Shown here: in pieces, positions 44,881-56,881 of the stretch
How the letters are laid out: each line of letters starts with the position of its first letter
Position numbering within the stretch: position 1 is the first letter of the stretch
Assembly (NCBI RefSeq): GCF_021559775.1
Contig: NZ_CP056047.1
Location: forward strand, 2,790,001-2,854,000
Reading direction: 5' to 3'
Length of the DNA stretch: 64,000 nt
Origin: Gillisella vitis
Lineage (GTDB): Bacteria; Pseudomonadota; Alphaproteobacteria; Rhizobiales; Rhizobiaceae
Position numbers and translations under genes: made by a program
Notes under the pieces: generated by a model
Told to the model about the DNA's origin: nothing
Seen by the model: the letters and a program-made list of their open reading frames with translations, nothing else
Database searches by the model: none

Positions 44881-46157
44881 CGAATGCCCATCCCAAGCTT
44901 GATCTTGGCGACGAATTGCTGATTGATGCGCAGGCCGAAGACGCCCCTCTCCCGCCGCAGGCATCAGGCCGGTCGCCTCTGTCGCGCATCGTTCTGGGCA
45001 TCAGCCTCGTGTTGATTGCCTTCAACCTGCGCCCGTTGTTTTCCAGCGCCTCGACACTGCTGCCGGAAATACGCGATCAATTGGGTCTCTCCGTGCTGGG
45101 TGCCAGCCTGCTCACCACCTTGCCGGTGGTTTGCCTTGGGGTCTTCTCACCCCTGGCGCCCAGACTTGGCGACCGCTACGGCGCGGAAAAGACCCTGTTG
45201 GCCGTCATGGCGTTTCTGGCCATCGGCACCGCCTTGCGCGGCTTTTCCAGCCTTCCCGCCCTGTTTTTCGGCACAGCGCTTGCCGGTGCCTGCATTGCGG
45301 TCGGAAATGTGCTGCTGCCGGGTCTGGTGAAGCGCGATTTCCCTGATCGGGCCGCGTTGATGACCGGCTTTTACACCATGGCGCTCTGTGGCGGCGCGGC
45401 GGCGGCTGCCGGGCTAACCCTGCCGATCGAGGCGGCCAGCGGCGGCTCGCTGGCTATCGGCCTAGCCGCCTGGGCGCTTCCGGCTGCCGTGGTGTTCCTG
45501 CTGTTTCTACCGCAGGCCTTTTCCGCCCATGCTGCAAGGCCAGGGTTCAAGGCCGAGGTTAAAGGCCTGTGGCGCGACCGGCTGGCCTGGAACGTGACGC
45601 TTTATACCGGGTTACAATCGGCGCTGGCCTATTGTGTGTTCGGTTGGCTGGTGCCGATCCTGCGGGAACGCGGGCTGGATGGGGTAACGGCAGGCGCGGT
45701 CGTCTCGGTCTCGGTCATGGTGCAGGCGGCGGCCTGTATTGTCGCGCCGCAGCTTGCCGTTCGGGGCAGGAACCAAAGCCTCGTCAATGCCACTGTAGCC
45801 ATTCTCGCGGTCATCGCACTGATCGGCCTGTTGTTTGCACCGCTTTCCAGCCTGTGGATCTGGGCCGTTCTGCAAGGCATCGGTCAGGGCGGCCTGATTG
45901 CACTGGCCATGACCGCCATCGTGCTGCGCTCTGGCAGCCCGCAGATTGCCGCCCATCTCTCCGGCATGGCGCAATGCGTCGGCTATTGCCTGGCCGCCAT
46001 TGGCCCGCTGCTGGTCGGGCTGATCCGTGGCTTCACAGGCAGTTTCGCCTGGGCCGCGCTGCTGTTTGTCGCGCTCGGCCTTGGCGCGGCCTGGAATGGC
46101 TGGCGGGCAGGCCGCGATCTGCGGGTCGATGTGGTGATCGACAAAAAACCTCATTGA
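44877..46157 (+). CDS. MFS transporter, CynX/NimT (cyanate permease-like) family
   Basis: 426 aa with about twelve hydrophobic segments. After a hydrophilic N-terminal tail of about 40 residues comes the family start LIAFNLRPLFSSASTLLPEI, followed by LGDRYGAEKTL (the loop 2-3 motif) and AMTAIVLRSGSPQIAAHLSG in the second half. CynX/NimT members move small anions or nitroimidazole-like compounds. With two transporters flanking one GntR regulator, import and export of one ligand are possible. Bases 46158-46379 downstream hold only the leader of the next gene. Confidence 0.9.
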   Translation: MTNAHPKLDLGDELLIDAQAEDAPLPPQASGRSPLSRIVLGISLVLIAFNLRPLFSSASTLLPEIRDQLGLSVLGASLLTTLPVVCLGVFSPLAPRLGDRYGAEKTLLAVMAFLAIGTALRGFSSLPALFFGTALAGACIAVGNVLLPGLVKRDFPDRAALMTGFYTMALCGGAAAAAGLTLPIEAASGGSLAIGLAAWALPAAVVFLLFLPQAFSAHAARPGFKAEVKGLWRDRLAWNVTLYTGLQSALAYCVFGWLVPILRERGLDGVTAGAVVSVSVMVQAAACIVAPQLAVRGRNQSLVNATVAILAVIALIGLLFAPLSSLWIWAVLQGIGQGGLIALAMTAIVLRSGSPQIAAHLSGMAQCVGYCLAAIGPLLVGLIRGFTGSFAWAALLFVALGLGAAWNGWRAGRDLRVDVVIDKKPH

Positions 46158-46379
46158 CACCAAATGGTTAAATCGGAAGAGTAAAAGGACCTGCCACGGA
46201 AAATGGCAAGGCGCATTCCATGCGCGACACTCTCAAGTCTTGGATGGATGTGGGGCCGTCGCACTGGTTTCAAGACGAGAATGTTTGAGCATTGTCTTGC
46301 CTTGGAATAAGGAAATGGACGAGACGTGGGCGGCTCGTCGCGGCGCGCCGGTTGATCGACGGAAAGAGGGGCAATTGTC

Positions 46380-49300
46380 ATGGGTCTGCAACGGATATTC
46401 GCCGGGACGGTGCTTGCCTTCCTGGGTCTCATGCTGCCAGCCTCCATACAATCAGCGATGGCTGCCGAAACCAACCGCAGCATCGCCCTGACCCAGGATG
46501 GCGATTACAGCGGCTTTGACCTGCGCACCGCGCAAAACGTCACGCTGGACCAATGCCAGGCAAGCTGTATCGATGACAAATCCTGCCGCGCTTTCACCTA
46601 TAATCTCAAGGCGCGCTGGTGCTTCCTGAAATCGGATTTCAACCAGATCAGCCCCTTTGCGGGTGCTGTTGCCGGTAAGATTGTCACCAGTGCCACTGAG
46701 CCGGATATCGGCGCGCCCGCAAAGCTCGGCTTCATCTCCGATGGTCTGCGCGCGCAAGCCAACGCGTTCAAAGCGCGGCTGGCACAGACGGCGGAACAGC
46801 CCGAACTTGGCCTGAACGGATTGATCGGTCGCGCCCATGCCAGCCTGTCGGCGGGCAAAGGCGCGGACGCCCTGGCCGGGTTTCTGGCCGCCGCCCAGCT
46901 TTCCCCTGAGGATGCCAGCCTGTGGATCAGCGCCGCTCGTGCCGCCAACACCATCAAGGATGATCGCGCAACTGCTAATCAGGGGCTTTACGCTGCCCTT
47001 CTCGGCTATGACCTGACCCGCAGCGCCAAGGAGCGAGCCGATGCACTGGCTGTGCTGGCCAAGGCGCTGGAGAAAAACGAGAATTTTCGTGGGGCGCTGA
47101 ACGCCTATAAGGCGAGCCTTGAGCTTGTCGCCGATAAGTCCGTTCGCGCCGCCTATCTGGCGCTGAAAGCCACCAAGGGTTTTCGCATCACCGGCAACAG
47201 TGTTGATGCCGATGCCGCCAGCCCTCGCGCCTGCGTGCAATTTTCCGACCCGTTGATCAATCGCGGCACGGATTATACCGCCTTTGTCACCGTCAATGGC
47301 AAGCCGCCAAAAGTGCTGGAAGCCAAGGACAGCCAGCTTTGCGTCGAGGGTCTGGACTATGGCCAGCGCTATACGATTGGACTGCGGGAAGGCCTGCCCT
47401 CCTCCGTCGATGAGCCGCTGGCGGCAAAGACCGATATCGACGTCTATATCCGCGACCGCAGCCCGACCGTGCGCTTTACCGGTGACCATTTCGTGCTGCC
47501 ATCCGCAGCCCGGCGCGGCATTCCGCTGGTCTCTGTCAATACCGAGCGGGCCAATCTGAAACTTTACCGGATCGGCGAGCGGGCGATTGCGCCGCTGATG
47601 AGCAATTCGCAATTTCTCTCGCAGCTCAGTGGCTACGGGGCTGACCGGATCGAAAAGGACAATGGCGAACTGGTCTGGCAAGGTGCCATCGACATTGAAA
47701 GCAGCCTGAACCGTGAGGTCACCACCAGTTTTCCGGTGGACGAGGCTCTGCCAGAACGCAAGCCCGGCATCTATGTGCTGACAGCCGCCGCCGCTGCCGG
47801 GAAAAGTGATGAATGGGAAGACCGCGCCACCCAATGGTTCCTGGTGTCCGATATTGGCCTTTCCACCTTTGCCGGTACTGACGGGTTGAACGTGTTTGCC
47901 CGCTCGCTGAACTCCGCCAAGCCAATCGCCGGTGTCGAGCTGAAGCTGCTGGCCCGCAACAACGAAATCCTCGGCACTGCCACCACCGATGAACAGGGCC
48001 GGGCCACCTTTTCCGCCGGATTGATGCGCTCTGGTGCGGCGCTAGCGCCTGCCGTTCTGACCGGCGAGCAACCGGGCAAGGATTTCGTGTTCCTCGACAT
48101 GACCAAGGCCGGTTTCGACCTGTCGGACCGGGGCGTCACCGGGCGCACCGCACCGGGCGCTATCGATATTTTCGCCTGGACGGAACGCGGCATCTACCGC
48201 CCCGGCGACATGGTGCATGTGGCAGCCCTGGCCCGCGACATCGGCGCGGAAGCCATCGACGGCCTGCCGCTGACCTTCATTTTCACACGCCCCGACGGCG
48301 TGGAATATCGCCGTATGGTCAGCACCGGCGCCGGACTTGGCGGCCATGTTGTGGATCTGGCGCTGGATACCTCGGTGATGCGCGGCACCTGGACGCTTGG
48401 CATCCATGTCGATCCGAAAAAACCGGCCATTGCCGAAAAAACCTTTCTGGTCGATGATTTCCTGCCCGACCGGATCGAATTCGACCTGAAACCGGCAGCG
48501 GACGTGCTGAAACCCGGCATGCCGCTGTCGGTTGGTGTCGATGGCCGCTATCTCTACGGCGCACCGGCTGCTGGGCTTGCGCTGGAAGGCGACATGGTCA
48601 TCAAGCCGACCCGCAGCCGCGACGATCTGCCCGGCTTCGTCTTCGGCCTTGCCGATGAAGAGGCCGGAGACAATAGCAACCTGACGCTGGACGCCCTCCA
48701 GCCGCTGGACGACAAGGGCCATGGCAGCGTCGATCTTCAGGTTGATGATCTGCCCGCCACCACGCAGCTGTTGCAGGCGCAATTGTCCGTGCGCCTGAAG
48801 GAAGGCGGCGGCCGGGCAGTGGAGCGGCAATTGACCCTGCCGGTTGAGACCGGCCAGCCCGCCATCGGCATCAAGCCGGAGTTTTCCGGCGAACTTTCCG
48901 AAAACAGCACCGGACATTTCCAGCTGATCGCGCTCGACGCTGATGGCAAGCCACAGGCGCTTCCAGGTGCAAAGTGGAAATTGTTGAAATTGGAGCGCGA
49001 TTACCAATGGTATCGCGACGGCAGCGCCTGGCGCTTCGAACCGATCACCACCACCAAGCTTGCCGCCAGCGGCACGGTCGATATCGGCGCGGAGAAAACC
49101 GATCTGCCGATGCCGGTGGGCTGGGGCCGTTACCGGTTGGAAGTCGATGCGCCAACACCGAATGGCGCGGCTTCCAGCATCGAATTCAATGCCGGCTGGT
49201 TTGTCGAGGCGGGCTCGACCGAAACCCCGGACGCATTGGAAATCGGCCTCGACAAACCAGTCTACAAGATCGGTGAAACCGCCAAGCTGAAAGTATCGTC

Positions 49301-49616
49301 GCGCTATGCTGGTGAGGTTCTGGTGACCATCGGCTCCGAGACCCTGATCGCGACGCAGACCGCCAGCCTTGCCGCCATCGGTGGTGAGATCGATATTCCC
49401 GTCACCGACAATATCGGCGCGGGTACCTATATCACCGCAACCCTTTATCGTCCGGGCGAAAGTCAGGAAACCCGCGCCGATGCGCGCCATCGGCGTCACC
49501 TGGCTCAGCGTCGATCCGGCCAACCGCAAGCTGGCCATCAAGCTCAGCCCGCCGCAGCAGATCGAGCCGCGTCGCAAGCTGACCGTGCCAATCAGCGTCA
49601 CCGGTGGCGGCAATGA
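46380..49616 (+). pseudogene. Alpha-2-macroglobulin family protein, N-terminal fragment (frameshifted)
   Basis: Opens with a signal peptide (RIFAGTVLAFLGLMLPASIQ, cleavage near AMA-AET). Next is a PAN/apple-like module (about 38-90: DYSGFDLRTAQNVTLDQCQA, with Cys pairs CQASC, CRAF and WCF) and the macroglobulin beta domains, including GIYRPGDMVHVAALARD. Homology-like text stops at about residue 1033 (GESQETR). After that the frame reads basic low-complexity residues until 49616, while the expected continuation is in the +1 frame. Start ATG 46380 has AGAGGGG ten bases upstream. Together with the next entry it would make a protein of about 1,850 residues; as written the protein loses its thioester and C-terminal domains. 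Sequencing error is the main alternative to true inactivation. Confidence 0.8.
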
Positions 49617-51927
49617 TGCCTATGTCACGGTGGCGGCTGTGGATGTCGGCATTCTCAACCTCACCCGCTTTGAGACGCCTGACCCGGATGGCTGGTATTT
49701 TGGCCAGCGGCGTCTGGGCATTGAAATGCGCGATCTCTACGGTCAGTTGATCGACGGATCGCTTGGTGCCATGGGCAAGCTGCGCACCGGCGGCGATGGC
49801 GGCATGATGGCCTTGCAGGCTAGTCCGCCCAAGGAAAAACTGGTGGCGCTGTTTTCCGGCCCTGTTCATCTCGACCATACCGGCAAGGCGCAGGTGGAGT
49901 TTGACATTCCGCAATTCAACGGCACCGTGCGCCTGATGGCCGTCGCCTGGAACCGCACCGGCATCGGCCATGCGCAAACGGATGTGATCGTCCGCGACCC
50001 CGTCGTCATCACCGCCTCCCTGCCGCGCTTCCTCGCCCCCGGCGATCAGGCCCGGCTCCAGCTCGATCTGGCCGCCACCGATGCGCCTGACGGAGATTAC
50101 CTCTTGTCGCTGAAGGGCAATCCATCGGTGGAAATTGACCCTGCCAAGGCGCAGATTCCGGTCACATTGAAGGCAGGCGCGCGCACCAGTCTGTCGATCG
50201 GGTTGAAGGGGCTTGCCCCCGGCGATGGCACGGTTTCCGTGGCGCTTACCTCTGTCGGAACGGCTTCTGCCGGAGAGACCAATGGTGCAGGAACGTCTAC
50301 CACCGGGACAAATACCGGGGAGACAAAGAACACTGGGCTGTCGCTCACCCGTTCGCTGGATCTACCGGTGCGCCCAGCCGCACTGCCAGTGACGACGCGG
50401 CGCGAATTGCCGCTGGCGGCGGGCAAAAGCCTGAGCGTGGACGGCGATCTTCTGGCCGATAGCGTGCTGCAAGGCGCGTCGCTGAGCCTTTCGGTGTCAC
50501 GCGGCGCCAATTTCGACATTGCCGCCCTGCTGACCAGCCTTGACCGCTACCCCTATGGCTGCGCCGAGCAGACCACCAGCCGGGCGCTGCCGCTGCTCTA
50601 CCTCAACGATCTCGCCAATGTCGCCGGTCTGCCCGCTGATGCCGATATCAACCGGCGCATTCAGGACGCCATCTACCGGGTGCTGTCCTATCAGGCGGCG
50701 CAAGGCAGTTTCGGCCTTTGGGCACCCGGTTCGGAAGATCTGTGGCTGGACGCCTATGTCAGTGATTTCCTGACCCGCGCCCGCGAAAAGGGCTTCGACG
50801 TACCCGACAACGCCCTGGTGCAGGCGCTGGATAATCTGGCCAACAAGCTCTCCTATGACACCGATGTCGAAGCGCAGGGCAATGAAATAGCCTATGCGCT
50901 CTATGTGCTGGCCCGCAATCGCCGCGCCGCGATCAGCGACCTGCGCTACTACGCCGATACGATGCTGGACCGGTTCCCGACGCCACTGTCCAAGGCGCAT
51001 CTGGCTGCGGCCCTGTCGCTCTATGGCGATCCGGTCAAGGCCGAGGCGATATTCCGGGCCGCAAGCGAGCAATCGCAGCAAGGCTCGATCACGCCAGTCA
51101 GTCTGGCTCGGTCAGATTACGGTTCGCAATTGCGCGATGGTGCCGCCATCCTGGCGCTGGCCGCCGAGGCCCGGCCCGTACCGCCGATCATCCCGGCCCT
51201 CAGCAGGTCGGTGATCGAGGACTGGAAGCGCAAGTCCTATACCAGCACCCAGGAGGAAAGCTGGATGCTGCTGGCCGCCCGGGCGCTGGACAAAAGCGAC
51301 GATGGCCTTGCCGTGACCGTCAATGGCAGCCTGAAAACCAGCGGCTATAGGGCGAGGATCGAGGGCGAGGAGCTGATGCATCAGCCGGTGACGCTGGAAA
51401 ATAGCGGGGCCGATCCGCTGACGGCAACAGTCACCACGGTGGCCGTGCCGAAATATCCGCTGCCTGCGGCCAGCGAAGGCTTCACCATCGAGCGCAACTA
51501 TTACACACTGTCGGGCGAGAAGATGAATATCAGCGAGGCGGCGCAGAACCAGCGTTATGTCGTGGTGCTGAAAGTTGCCCAGACTGCTATGGGAGAACCG
51601 AGCCTGCCAACCCAATTGCTGGTGACGGACCTCCTCCCCGCTGGCCTGGAAATCGACAATCCGGCCCTAGTCGGCAGTGCTGATCTCGCCAATTTCGACT
51701 GGCTGGGCGAGACCAAAGCCGCCCATCTGGAATTCCGCGACGACCGCTTTGTCGCCGCCCTCGACAGCGCCAGTCAGAACAGTGGCGACATGGTTCTCGC
51801 CTATGTGGTGCGCGCCGTGACACCTGGTGTGTTCGACCTCCCCGCCGCCAGCGTTGAGGATATGTATCGCCCGCAGCGCTACGCCCGCACCGCGACGGGA
51901 CACATGGAGGTCAGGGCAGAACAGTGA
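49369..51927 (+). pseudogene. Alpha-2-macroglobulin family protein, C-terminal fragment (frameshifted)
   Basis: Open frame whose first ~35 codons are out-of-frame noise. From about 49480 (MRAIGVTWLSVDPANRKLAI) it continues the macroglobulin chain. It carries the thioester motif in YPYGCAEQTTS, with CAEQ encoded at 50560-50571, the following alpha/alpha domain (SYQAAQGSFGLWAPGSEDLW) and the receptor-binding-like end DLLPAGLEIDNP. Bacterial macroglobulins are periplasmic protease traps thought to work with PbpC to guard and repair the envelope. The stop overlaps the pbpC start as GTGA. A separate start (ATG 49480) lacks an evident ribosome site. Confidence 0.8.
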
Positions 51928-54011
51928 TCCGGCGCGGTGCAACATTCGGTCTGGTGCTGCTGGCCTGCCTGCTTGTCGGCGGGGCGGTTTGGCATGGGCT
52001 GAACCGGCTGGATGCGGCCTTTCCGCCGCCGCTTGATGCGATCAGCCCGAATTCAGCTGAACTTCTGGATGCCGATGGGCAATTGCTGCGGGCCTTCACC
52101 ACGCAGGAAGGCCGCTGGCGGCTGAAAACCGTGGCCGCCGATGTCGACCCTTTGCTGCTGCGGATGCTGGTTGCCTATGAGGACCGGCGTTTCTATCAGC
52201 ATTCCGGCGTCGATGGGCTGGCGCTTAGCCGGGCGGCCCTTCAGCTCATCCGCCATGGCCGGATCGTGTCAGGTGCATCAACGCTGTCCATGCAGGTGGC
52301 AAGGCTGATCGAACCTCGAAAATCACGCTCCTTCCTCGCCAAGGCCCAGCAAGCGCTGCGGGCCATCCAGATCGAGCACCGGCTGGACAAGGCCGCCATT
52401 CTCGATCTCTACCTGACCCATGCCCCCTACGGCGGCAATCTCGAAGGGGTGCGGGCCGCCTCGCTTGCCTATTTCGGCAAGGAGCCGAAACATCTGACGC
52501 CTGCGCAAGCAGCCCTGCTGGTGGCCCTGCCACAATTGCCGGAACGGCGGCGGCCCGACCGCTTTGCCGATAACGCCCTTGCTGCCCGCGACCGGGTGCT
52601 GGCGCGCATGGAAAAAGCCGGCATTGTTTCTACCCAGGACCGGCAATTGGCAAGCGCCGTGCCGATCCCGCAGACAAGGCTGGAATTGCCGATGCTCGCG
52701 GCCCATGTCGGCGATGCCGAGCGACGCAAGCGGCCAGAAAACCTAAACTATCCGACCACACTCAGGAAAGACGTGCAGGCCGCCCTGGAAACCGTGGCGA
52801 GACAAGCCGCCCAAAGACTTCCGCCAAAAGTTTCCGTGGCAATCCTGGCCGCCGACATCCGCACCGGCGAGATCCTCGCCCGGGTCGGTTCCGCGTCCTA
52901 TCTCGATGCCAGCCGCTCCGGCTGGATCGACATGACGCGCATTAAGCGGTCGCCGGGCTCGACGCTGAAGCCGTTGATCTACGGCCTGGCTTTCGAACAG
53001 GGTCTGATTGCCCAGGATACGGTGATCGAGGATCGTCCCGCCGATTTCGCGGGCTATAGGCCGAAAAATTTCGACATGCATTATCAGGGCGACGTCACCA
53101 TTCGCGATGCCCTGCAACTGTCGCTGAACGTGCCGGCAGTCCGCTTGCTGGAAGCCGTCGGCCCCTCGCAATTGCTTGCCCGGCTGAAACGAGCCGATAT
53201 CAAGATCGATCTTCCCAAGGCGGAAGCGCCGGGACTGGCCATCGCGTTGGGCGGTGCCGGTACGACGCTGAAGGATCTCGTCGGGCTTTATACCGCCCTT
53301 GCCCGGCAAGGCAGCGCCATCCGGCTGCGCGACTGCGCTATCCCCAGTGGCGCTCATGTTCAGCCCGGACGCCTGCTGGAACCGGCAGCGGCCTGGAACG
53401 TCACCGATATCCTGTCCGGCGTCGCCCCGCCGCTTGGCGCGCTGACCGGGCGAATCGCCTATAAGACCGGCACCAGCTACGGCTACCGCGATGGCTGGTC
53501 GATCGGTTATGATGGCCGCACGGTGATTGGAGTGTGGATCGGCAGGGCGGATAACAGTGCCATTCCCGGTCTAACCGGTTATGGCACCGCAGCCCCTGTT
53601 TTGTTTGAGGCTTTTGCCCGGTCCAAACTGCCGCAAGCCCCCCTGCCCCCGCCGCCGGAGGGCGCCTTGCGGATCGCCAAGAGCGACCTGGCCCCCGGCC
53701 TCAGGCGCTTTTCACGCGACGCCAGCGGCTTGATCGCCCTCAATGCGCGCGAAAAACCGCCGATGATTGTCTATCCGCCGGAAGGCGCCCATGTGGAACT
53801 CGGCCGGACCGCCGATGGCACGCAGCTCCCGCTGGTGCTGAAACTTCAGGCGGGCCGCGCGCCCTTCCGCTGGCTGGCCAATGGACAGGCCCTGCCGGAT
53901 CTTGCCCGCACCCGCACCACCCGCTGGACACCCGATGGCAATGGTTACTCCACACTAACGGTGATCGATGCCGGCGGCCGCAGTGCCAGCGTTGGCATTT
54001 TCCTTCAATAA
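51924..54011 (+). CDS. pbpC: Penicillin-binding protein 1C
   Basis: 695 aa. An N-terminal membrane anchor (FGLVLLACLLVGGAVWHGL) precedes the GT51 transglycosylase domain with catalytic Glu in VAYEDRRFYQHSGVDGLALS, and GASTLSMQVARLIEP. The transpeptidase domain shows SxxK in SPGSTLKPLIYG, SxN in LSLNVPAV and KTGTSYGYRDGW. A C-terminal BiPBP_C-type beta domain (VYPPEGAHVEL onward) completes the PBP1C layout. GTG start overlaps the macroglobulin stop, the conserved bacterial macroglobulin-pbpC pairing. Confidence 0.95.
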   Translation: MIRRGATFGLVLLACLLVGGAVWHGLNRLDAAFPPPLDAISPNSAELLDADGQLLRAFTTQEGRWRLKTVAADVDPLLLRMLVAYEDRRFYQHSGVDGLALSRAALQLIRHGRIVSGASTLSMQVARLIEPRKSRSFLAKAQQALRAIQIEHRLDKAAILDLYLTHAPYGGNLEGVRAASLAYFGKEPKHLTPAQAALLVALPQLPERRRPDRFADNALAARDRVLARMEKAGIVSTQDRQLASAVPIPQTRLELPMLAAHVGDAERRKRPENLNYPTTLRKDVQAALETVARQAAQRLPPKVSVAILAADIRTGEILARVGSASYLDASRSGWIDMTRIKRSPGSTLKPLIYGLAFEQGLIAQDTVIEDRPADFAGYRPKNFDMHYQGDVTIRDALQLSLNVPAVRLLEAVGPSQLLARLKRADIKIDLPKAEAPGLAIALGGAGTTLKDLVGLYTALARQGSAIRLRDCAIPSGAHVQPGRLLEPAAAWNVTDILSGVAPPLGALTGRIAYKTGTSYGYRDGWSIGYDGRTVIGVWIGRADNSAIPGLTGYGTAAPVLFEAFARSKLPQAPLPPPPEGALRIAKSDLAPGLRRFSRDASGLIALNAREKPPMIVYPPEGAHVELGRTADGTQLPLVLKLQAGRAPFRWLANGQALPDLARTRTTRWTPDGNGYSTLTVIDAGGRSASVGIFLQ

Positions 54012-54321
54012 CATTGATTTAAACTTATATATTACAAGCTCATATACCCTCGATAAAAAGGGGGAAATGGCAAATTTAAGTCGATCTTAACAAACACCTC
54101 CTAATGTCGTTGATTGACGATGATGTCGGTTGACCGCCAGCGCCTGCACAATGACTGTGAGAGGTCTGACACGCTTCTGGACAGCGATGGCAGAGACTTG
54201 CCGCTCAAGACATGTCGTCCTTATCCGGAAATCGCTTTGCATTTGCTGCCTCAATCGCTCAACCAAACGCGCCAAAGACGCGTATTCGGCCAGGCGACAT
54301 GGCTTTGGAGAAGCTGGACCC
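54012..54321. other. 310-bp gap between pbpC and the chemoreceptor gene
   Basis: The first 90 bases are AT-rich (stretches such as TTTAAACTTATATATTAC) and probably hold the chemoreceptor promoter; I cannot place reliable hexamers. No terminator hairpin is clear behind pbpC. The chemoreceptor frame stays open through part of this gap (back to 54130), but without a ribosome site or family-like residues. Confidence 0.5.
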
Positions 54322-56853
54322 ATGTTCATAGATCGCTTGCTGTCGCGTTTCCGCATTCAGACCAAGGTGTTGATTTTCATCCTTCCCTTCGTCGTCACCA
54401 TCGGCGCGGTCGGCTTCACCGGTCTCTATGCCTCCGGCCTGCTTCAAGGCCGAATGGAGATTTCCAACAGCGTGCTGCAATCCTTGAGCGGCTTTCGCGA
54501 TGTGTCTATCGCGATGACGGAATTTCTCGACAAGGCCACAGAGCAAAGCCGCAATGCGGTCACCGAGAAGCTGAAAGAACAGCAGCGGGTGCTCAAGCGC
54601 ACGCTGGATCAACTCGATGCCAATGCCGATGGCCGAAGCGAGTTGGAAAAGGCTTCGACCGCCGTCGATGGCGTTGTCAGCCACATGGGCACGCTTTGGT
54701 CGCTGCACGAAACGGAAGCCAACCTGATCAAGGATATGAACCAGGGCACCGCCAATATTGTCGCAGCCCAGAATGATCTGTCCGAGGCCATGAAGAAAGT
54801 GACCCTGTCGATCCAGGCTGACGAGACCGCCGCCAAGCAAATGCTGCGCGACGCCGACAAAATTGCACTGACCAGCGGTTTTCTGACGGATATCAATCGC
54901 AAATTCGGCAGCCTTCCAACCCCGGAAGAGAAATTCGACTACGTCGCGGCCAATCTCGCCGAAATGAAGACTCGCCAGCCACCCCTGGCCGCTGCCCTGC
55001 CGGAAAAGAACAAATCCGCTGCCCGGACCATCGAGACCATCATCAAGGATCTCGGCGACATGGTAACAGCAGGCGACAAATCGCCGGAAGTGGCCGAAGC
55101 CATGGCAACCAAGTTGCGGAATTTTACCCAGCTGTCCGCCTATCTCGGCCTTGCCGCACAACAGAAAATGAAGGATGCCACAGCCCGCTTCGGCGAAATG
55201 GACGTGCCGCTTGAAAAGGCGCAGCTGCTTTTGACCGACGGGCGCGGCCTGATCGATGCCGCCTACAGGTTCCAGATCACCACCGCCAGCTTCATGCTGG
55301 CGCCAACAGAGCAAAATCTCACCAGCCTGCGTCGGGAATTCGCCGGGTTAAAAACAGCGCTCGCTGCACTCAAGGGCACATCCGGCTCGTTTGGCCTCTA
55401 TGCGCCGCTTGAAGCCAAGCTGTCGCCCGCCATCGCCGTGATGGAAAAGGCCAGCACCGAACTGGTCAAGATCAGCCAGGATCGTCAGACCAATTTCCAG
55501 ACCGCCAGCACCGATCTCGACCGAATCTGGCAGCAGTTGACGTCTTTTGCCGAAATGCAAAAAGTCAGCGCCGGGGAAGAACGTCGTGACGCCAATTCGA
55601 TTTCCATCGGCGCCATGACCCTCGGCCTGCTGATTTCACTGTTTGCCGGTATCGGCCTCGTTCTCACCTTCAAGGGACCGATCGGCCAGATCACCGCCGC
55701 TATGCGTCGCCTGGCCGATGGCAAGCTGGACACCGGCATCAGCGGCGAAGCCCGTGTCGATGAAATTGGCGAAATGGCCCGCGCGCTCGGCGTGTTCAAG
55801 CAGAATGCACTGTCGAAAATCGAGATCGAGCAGCGCAGCGAGGCTGAGCGCAATGAAGCAGAGGAAGAACGACGCCGTAACGACGCTGAAAAACAGGCCG
55901 TCGACCGGCAGATCGAATTTGCCGTTAACGCTTTGGCAGGTGGATTGGGGCGGCTGGCCAGCGGCGATATCTCCGTCACCATCGATACGCCTTTTACCGG
56001 CCGCCTGGAACAATTGCGCGTCGATTTTAACACGTCGCTGCAAAACCTTCAGGACACGATGCGCCAGATCCGCGCCAATACCTATATGATCCAGCGCAAT
56101 GCAGGCGAAATGACCGCTGCCGCTGATGACTTGGCCAAACGCACCGAACAGCAGGCCGCATCGTTGGAACAGACCGCCGCCGCCGTCGATGAAATCACCG
56201 TCACGGTGAAATCCTCGACCGAGCAGGCGCAAGCCGCCAACACCATCGTTGCCGAGACAAAAACCGCTGCCGATACCTCCTCCAAGGTTGTCGCCAGCGC
56301 CATCGATGCCATGGGCCGGATTGAAAATGCCTCCGGCCAGATTGTCCAGATCATCGACGTCATCGACGAAATCGCCTTCCAGACCAACCTTCTGGCCCTG
56401 AACGCCGGCGTCGAAGCCGCCCGTGCTGGCGAAGCGGGCAAGGGCTTTGCGGTTGTTGCCCAGGAAGTACGCGAACTGGCGCAACGCTCGGCCAATGCCG
56501 CCAAGGATATCAAGGCGCTGATCAACACGTCGAGCACGGAAGTCGCCGCCGGTGCAAAGCTGGTACAGCGCACCGGTGAGGTTTTGGCAGAGATCTCAAC
56601 GAAAATCGTCAATGTCTCGCAGCGCGTCGAAGCGATTGCTCTGGCCAGCCGCGACCAGTCAACAGCCTTGGGCGAGGTCAATTCCGCCGTCAACGGCATG
56701 GACCAGATGACCCAGCGCAATGCCGCCATGGTCGAGGAAACCAATGCCGCCACCCGCCAATTGGCCGACGAAGCCGATACGCTGATGGGTCTGGTCGATC
56801 AGTTCAAGCTTGGTGCCGATCCAAGAGACCGGGCACAAACCAGAGCCGCCTGA
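54322..56853 (+). CDS. Methyl-accepting chemotaxis protein
   Basis: 843 aa from the ATG at 54322, with GGAG eleven bases upstream. Topology: helix 1 (about 15-37), a long mostly helical periplasmic region of about 390 residues, helix 2 (about 427-449: [20 protein letters not shown]), HAMP ([20 protein letters not shown]), and a signalling coiled coil. The invariant tip lies within [20 protein letters not shown] and [19 protein letters not shown]. No CheR-docking pentapeptide is seen at the C-terminus. The unusually long periplasmic part is a helical bundle-type sensor; its ligand is unknown. A weak hairpin terminator follows. Confidence 0.95.
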   Translation: MFIDRLLSRFRIQTKVLIFILPFVVTIGAVGFTGLYASGLLQGRMEISNSVLQSLSGFRDVSIAMTEFLDKATEQSRNAVTEKLKEQQRVLKRTLDQLDANADGRSELEKASTAVDGVVSHMGTLWSLHETEANLIKDMNQGTANIVAAQNDLSEAMKKVTLSIQADETAAKQMLRDADKIALTSGFLTDINRKFGSLPTPEEKFDYVAANLAEMKTRQPPLAAALPEKNKSAARTIETIIKDLGDMVTAGDKSPEVAEAMATKLRNFTQLSAYLGLAAQQKMKDATARFGEMDVPLEKAQLLLTDGRGLIDAAYRFQITTASFMLAPTEQNLTSLRREFAGLKTALAALKGTSGSFGLYAPLEAKLSPAIAVMEKASTELVKISQDRQTNFQTASTDLDRIWQQLTSFAEMQKVSAGEERRDANSISIGAMTLGLLISLFAGIGLVLTFKGPIGQITAAMRRLADGKLDTGISGEARVDEIGEMARALGVFKQNALSKIEIEQRSEAERNEAEEERRRNDAEKQAVDRQIEFAVNALAGGLGRLASGDISVTIDTPFTGRLEQLRVDFNTSLQNLQDTMRQIRANTYMIQRNAGEMTAAADDLAKRTEQQAASLEQTAAAVDEITVTVKSSTEQAQAANTIVAETKTAADTSSKVVASAIDAMGRIENASGQIVQIIDVIDEIAFQTNLLALNAGVEAARAGEAGKGFAVVAQEVRELAQRSANAAKDIKALINTSSTEVAAGAKLVQRTGEVLAEISTKIVNVSQRVEAIALASRDQSTALGEVNSAVNGMDQMTQRNAAMVEETNAATRQLADEADTLMGLVDQFKLGADPRDRAQTRAA

Positions 56854-56881
56854 ACAAAATCAAGGCTTTCAACAAATCGAG

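Noticed and set aside
46233..46451. Small minus-strand open frame (72 codons) before the macroglobulin gene
   Set aside because: No ribosome site, no conserved features, and it overlaps the leader and signal-peptide codons of the macroglobulin gene.
49460..49490. Programmed ribosomal frameshift in the macroglobulin gene
   Set aside because: The needed shift is +1. The bases there offer no convincing slippery run, stop-codon pause or upstream Shine-Dalgarno-like stimulator, and the family is normally encoded in one frame.
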